Shown here piece after piece: positions 13,387 through 14,106 of a stretch of 14,106 nucleotides of DNA. Each line of letters begins with the position of its first letter. Position 1 is the stretch's first letter. The position numbers were made by a program, and so were the translations under genes. The stretch is from positions 1 through 14,106 of the forward strand of contig CAYFGJ010000020.1 of assembly GCA_964342835.1 (NCBI GenBank). The letters are read 5' to 3'. Below the pieces are notes generated by a model. That model searched no databases. It was given only the letters and a program-made list of their open reading frames with translations, and was not told the origin of the DNA. This DNA is from GCA-2716945 sp964342835 (GTDB lineage: Bacteria; Pseudomonadota; Gammaproteobacteria; GCA-002705445; GCA-002716945).

Positions 13387-14106
13387 TTATATGTTAAAAA
13401 ATGACTTTGCATTTCTAGTGGTGTCATCTTTTATATAGTTTACATCTCTAGATAAACATTTAGCAATTGTTTGCGCAACAAATTTAAGAAATGATGGTTC
13501 GTTGATTCCATCATGCTTAAAATCAAGATTATGTGGTATTAAATATGGTGAATCAGTTTCAATCATGAGTCTATCTTGTGGTATATATTTGATAAGATCA
13601 TGTAAATGTTTACCTCTTGACATATCTGTTATCCATCCGGTAATACCAATATAACAGCCAATATCCACGTATGCCTTTAAACTTTCTTTATCGCCAGTAA
13701 AACAATGAATTACGTATTTATTTAGTCGAGGTGCATATTTTTTTAATAAATTAAAAAAATCTATAAATGCATGTCTTTCATGCAGAAAAAGAGGTTTTGA
13801 TGTGGTTGTAGCAATTTCTAAATGTTTTTCAAAACAATCAATCTGTTTGTCTTTTGGAGAATATTCTCTATAATAATCCAATCCACATTCTCCGATAGCT
13901 ACTACATGTGAATTATTTATAAGTTTTTTTATTCCTTCTATTTCAGATTCATTTAAATCTTTTGCATTATGAGGATGAACCCCAACAGTAGTATAAAATA
14001 AATTTGGATATAACTTGATAATTTTAAGTGCGGTTTTGGTATCTTCGGTATTGGATGATGTAATAATAACTTTTTCAATATTTTCTTTTTGAAAATTTTT
14101 TATTAC
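13387..14106 (-). CDS. tatD: TatD family metal-dependent DNase (N-terminus beyond the window)
   Basis: A cytoplasmic TIM-barrel metalloenzyme of the TatD family with 3'-5' exonuclease activity in E. coli. The frame is open from the TAA at 13389-13387 to the window edge, giving 239 residues; the family has about 260, so roughly the first 15-25, including the first HxH metal motif, are missing. Present are TVGVHPH, IGECGLDYYREYSP, LFLHERHAF, VIHCFTGDKESL, IGITGWITDMSRG and the catalytic-site MIETDSPYLIPHN. A TTG inside GECGLDYY (13881) would give a shorter product but cannot be the start, because conserved motifs lie before it. It is followed by queH after 10 bases. Confidence 0.93.
   Translation of the reverse strand, partial: VIKNFQKENIEKVIITSSNTEDTKTALKIIKLYPNLFYTTVGVHPHNAKDLNESEIEGIKKLINNSHVVAIGECGLDYYREYSPKDKQIDCFEKHLEIATTTSKPLFLHERHAFIDFFNLLKKYAPRLNKYVIHCFTGDKESLKAYVDIGCYIGITGWITDMSRGKHLHDLIKYIPQDRLMIETDSPYLIPHNLDFKHDGINEPSFLKFVAQTIAKCLSRDVNYIKDDTTRNAKSFFNI

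Noticed and set aside
13387..13881. A complete short TatD protein starting at TTG 13881
   Set aside because: The frame continues upstream without a stop and encodes TVGVHPH and GECG, so the gene is cut by the window edge rather than short.
1..14106. Defence, mobile or novel multi-gene system
   Set aside because: All genes except the GPQDLP protein resemble known housekeeping or envelope families. No repeats, integrase, transposase, toxin-antitoxin pair, CRISPR array or RNA gene was seen.

Overview
This is an AT-rich, gene-dense chromosomal window. It reads as the genome of a small-genome Gram-negative bacterium, most likely a gammaproteobacterium. The evidence is an outer-membrane porin with a terminal Phe, an ampD-ampE pair, Mpl, and RNase D with a DEDDy core. 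The low GC, tight packing and short or absent leaders resemble streamlined marine or symbiotic sulfur-oxidiser-type lineages (SUP05/Thioglobus-like), but that placement is an inference from style, not a measured phylogeny. There are no phage, transposon, CRISPR, tRNA or rRNA signals. Both window edges cut through genes (argD at the left, tatD at the right).

Layout. 1-835 (-): argD, with an in-frame TGA exactly at the Gly of its conserved GSHGSTFGGN motif. 1016-2098 (+): a porin with a signal peptide, closed by a strong intrinsic terminator. 2211-2801 (-): a short membrane protein resembling the N-terminal domain of PuuD. 2893-4671 (+): an asparagine-synthase-like amidotransferase that best fits the N-acetylglutaminylglutamine amide (NAGGN osmolyte) family, followed by the monothiol glutaredoxin grxD. 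5025-5681 (-): a PmtA-type SAM methyltransferase, starting 4 bp from a divergent four-gene run. 5686-8544 (+): that run, consisting of a five-helix membrane protein with a GPQDLP motif, mpl, msrB and a LON-domain protein. 8541-11276 (-): rnd then ilvD. 11328-12746 (+): ampD-ampE. 12720-14106 (-): tatD then queH.

Themes. Mpl, AmpD and AmpE belong to cytoplasmic peptidoglycan recycling: AmpD releases the stem peptide that Mpl ligates back to UDP-MurNAc. GrxD and MsrB serve Fe-S and redox maintenance; IlvD and QueH are Fe-S enzymes that could depend on it. ArgD and IlvD are amino-acid biosynthesis. The amidotransferase and the PmtA-like methyltransferase hint at an unusual osmolyte and at phosphatidylcholine-type lipids.

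No clear undescribed multi-gene system is visible. The best leads are the argD nonsense codon, the orphan NAGGN-type amidotransferase without its synthetase partner, the stand-alone PuuD-like membrane domain, the PmtA-like gene facing the GPQDLP-mpl operon, and overlapping divergent promoters between rnd and ampD.
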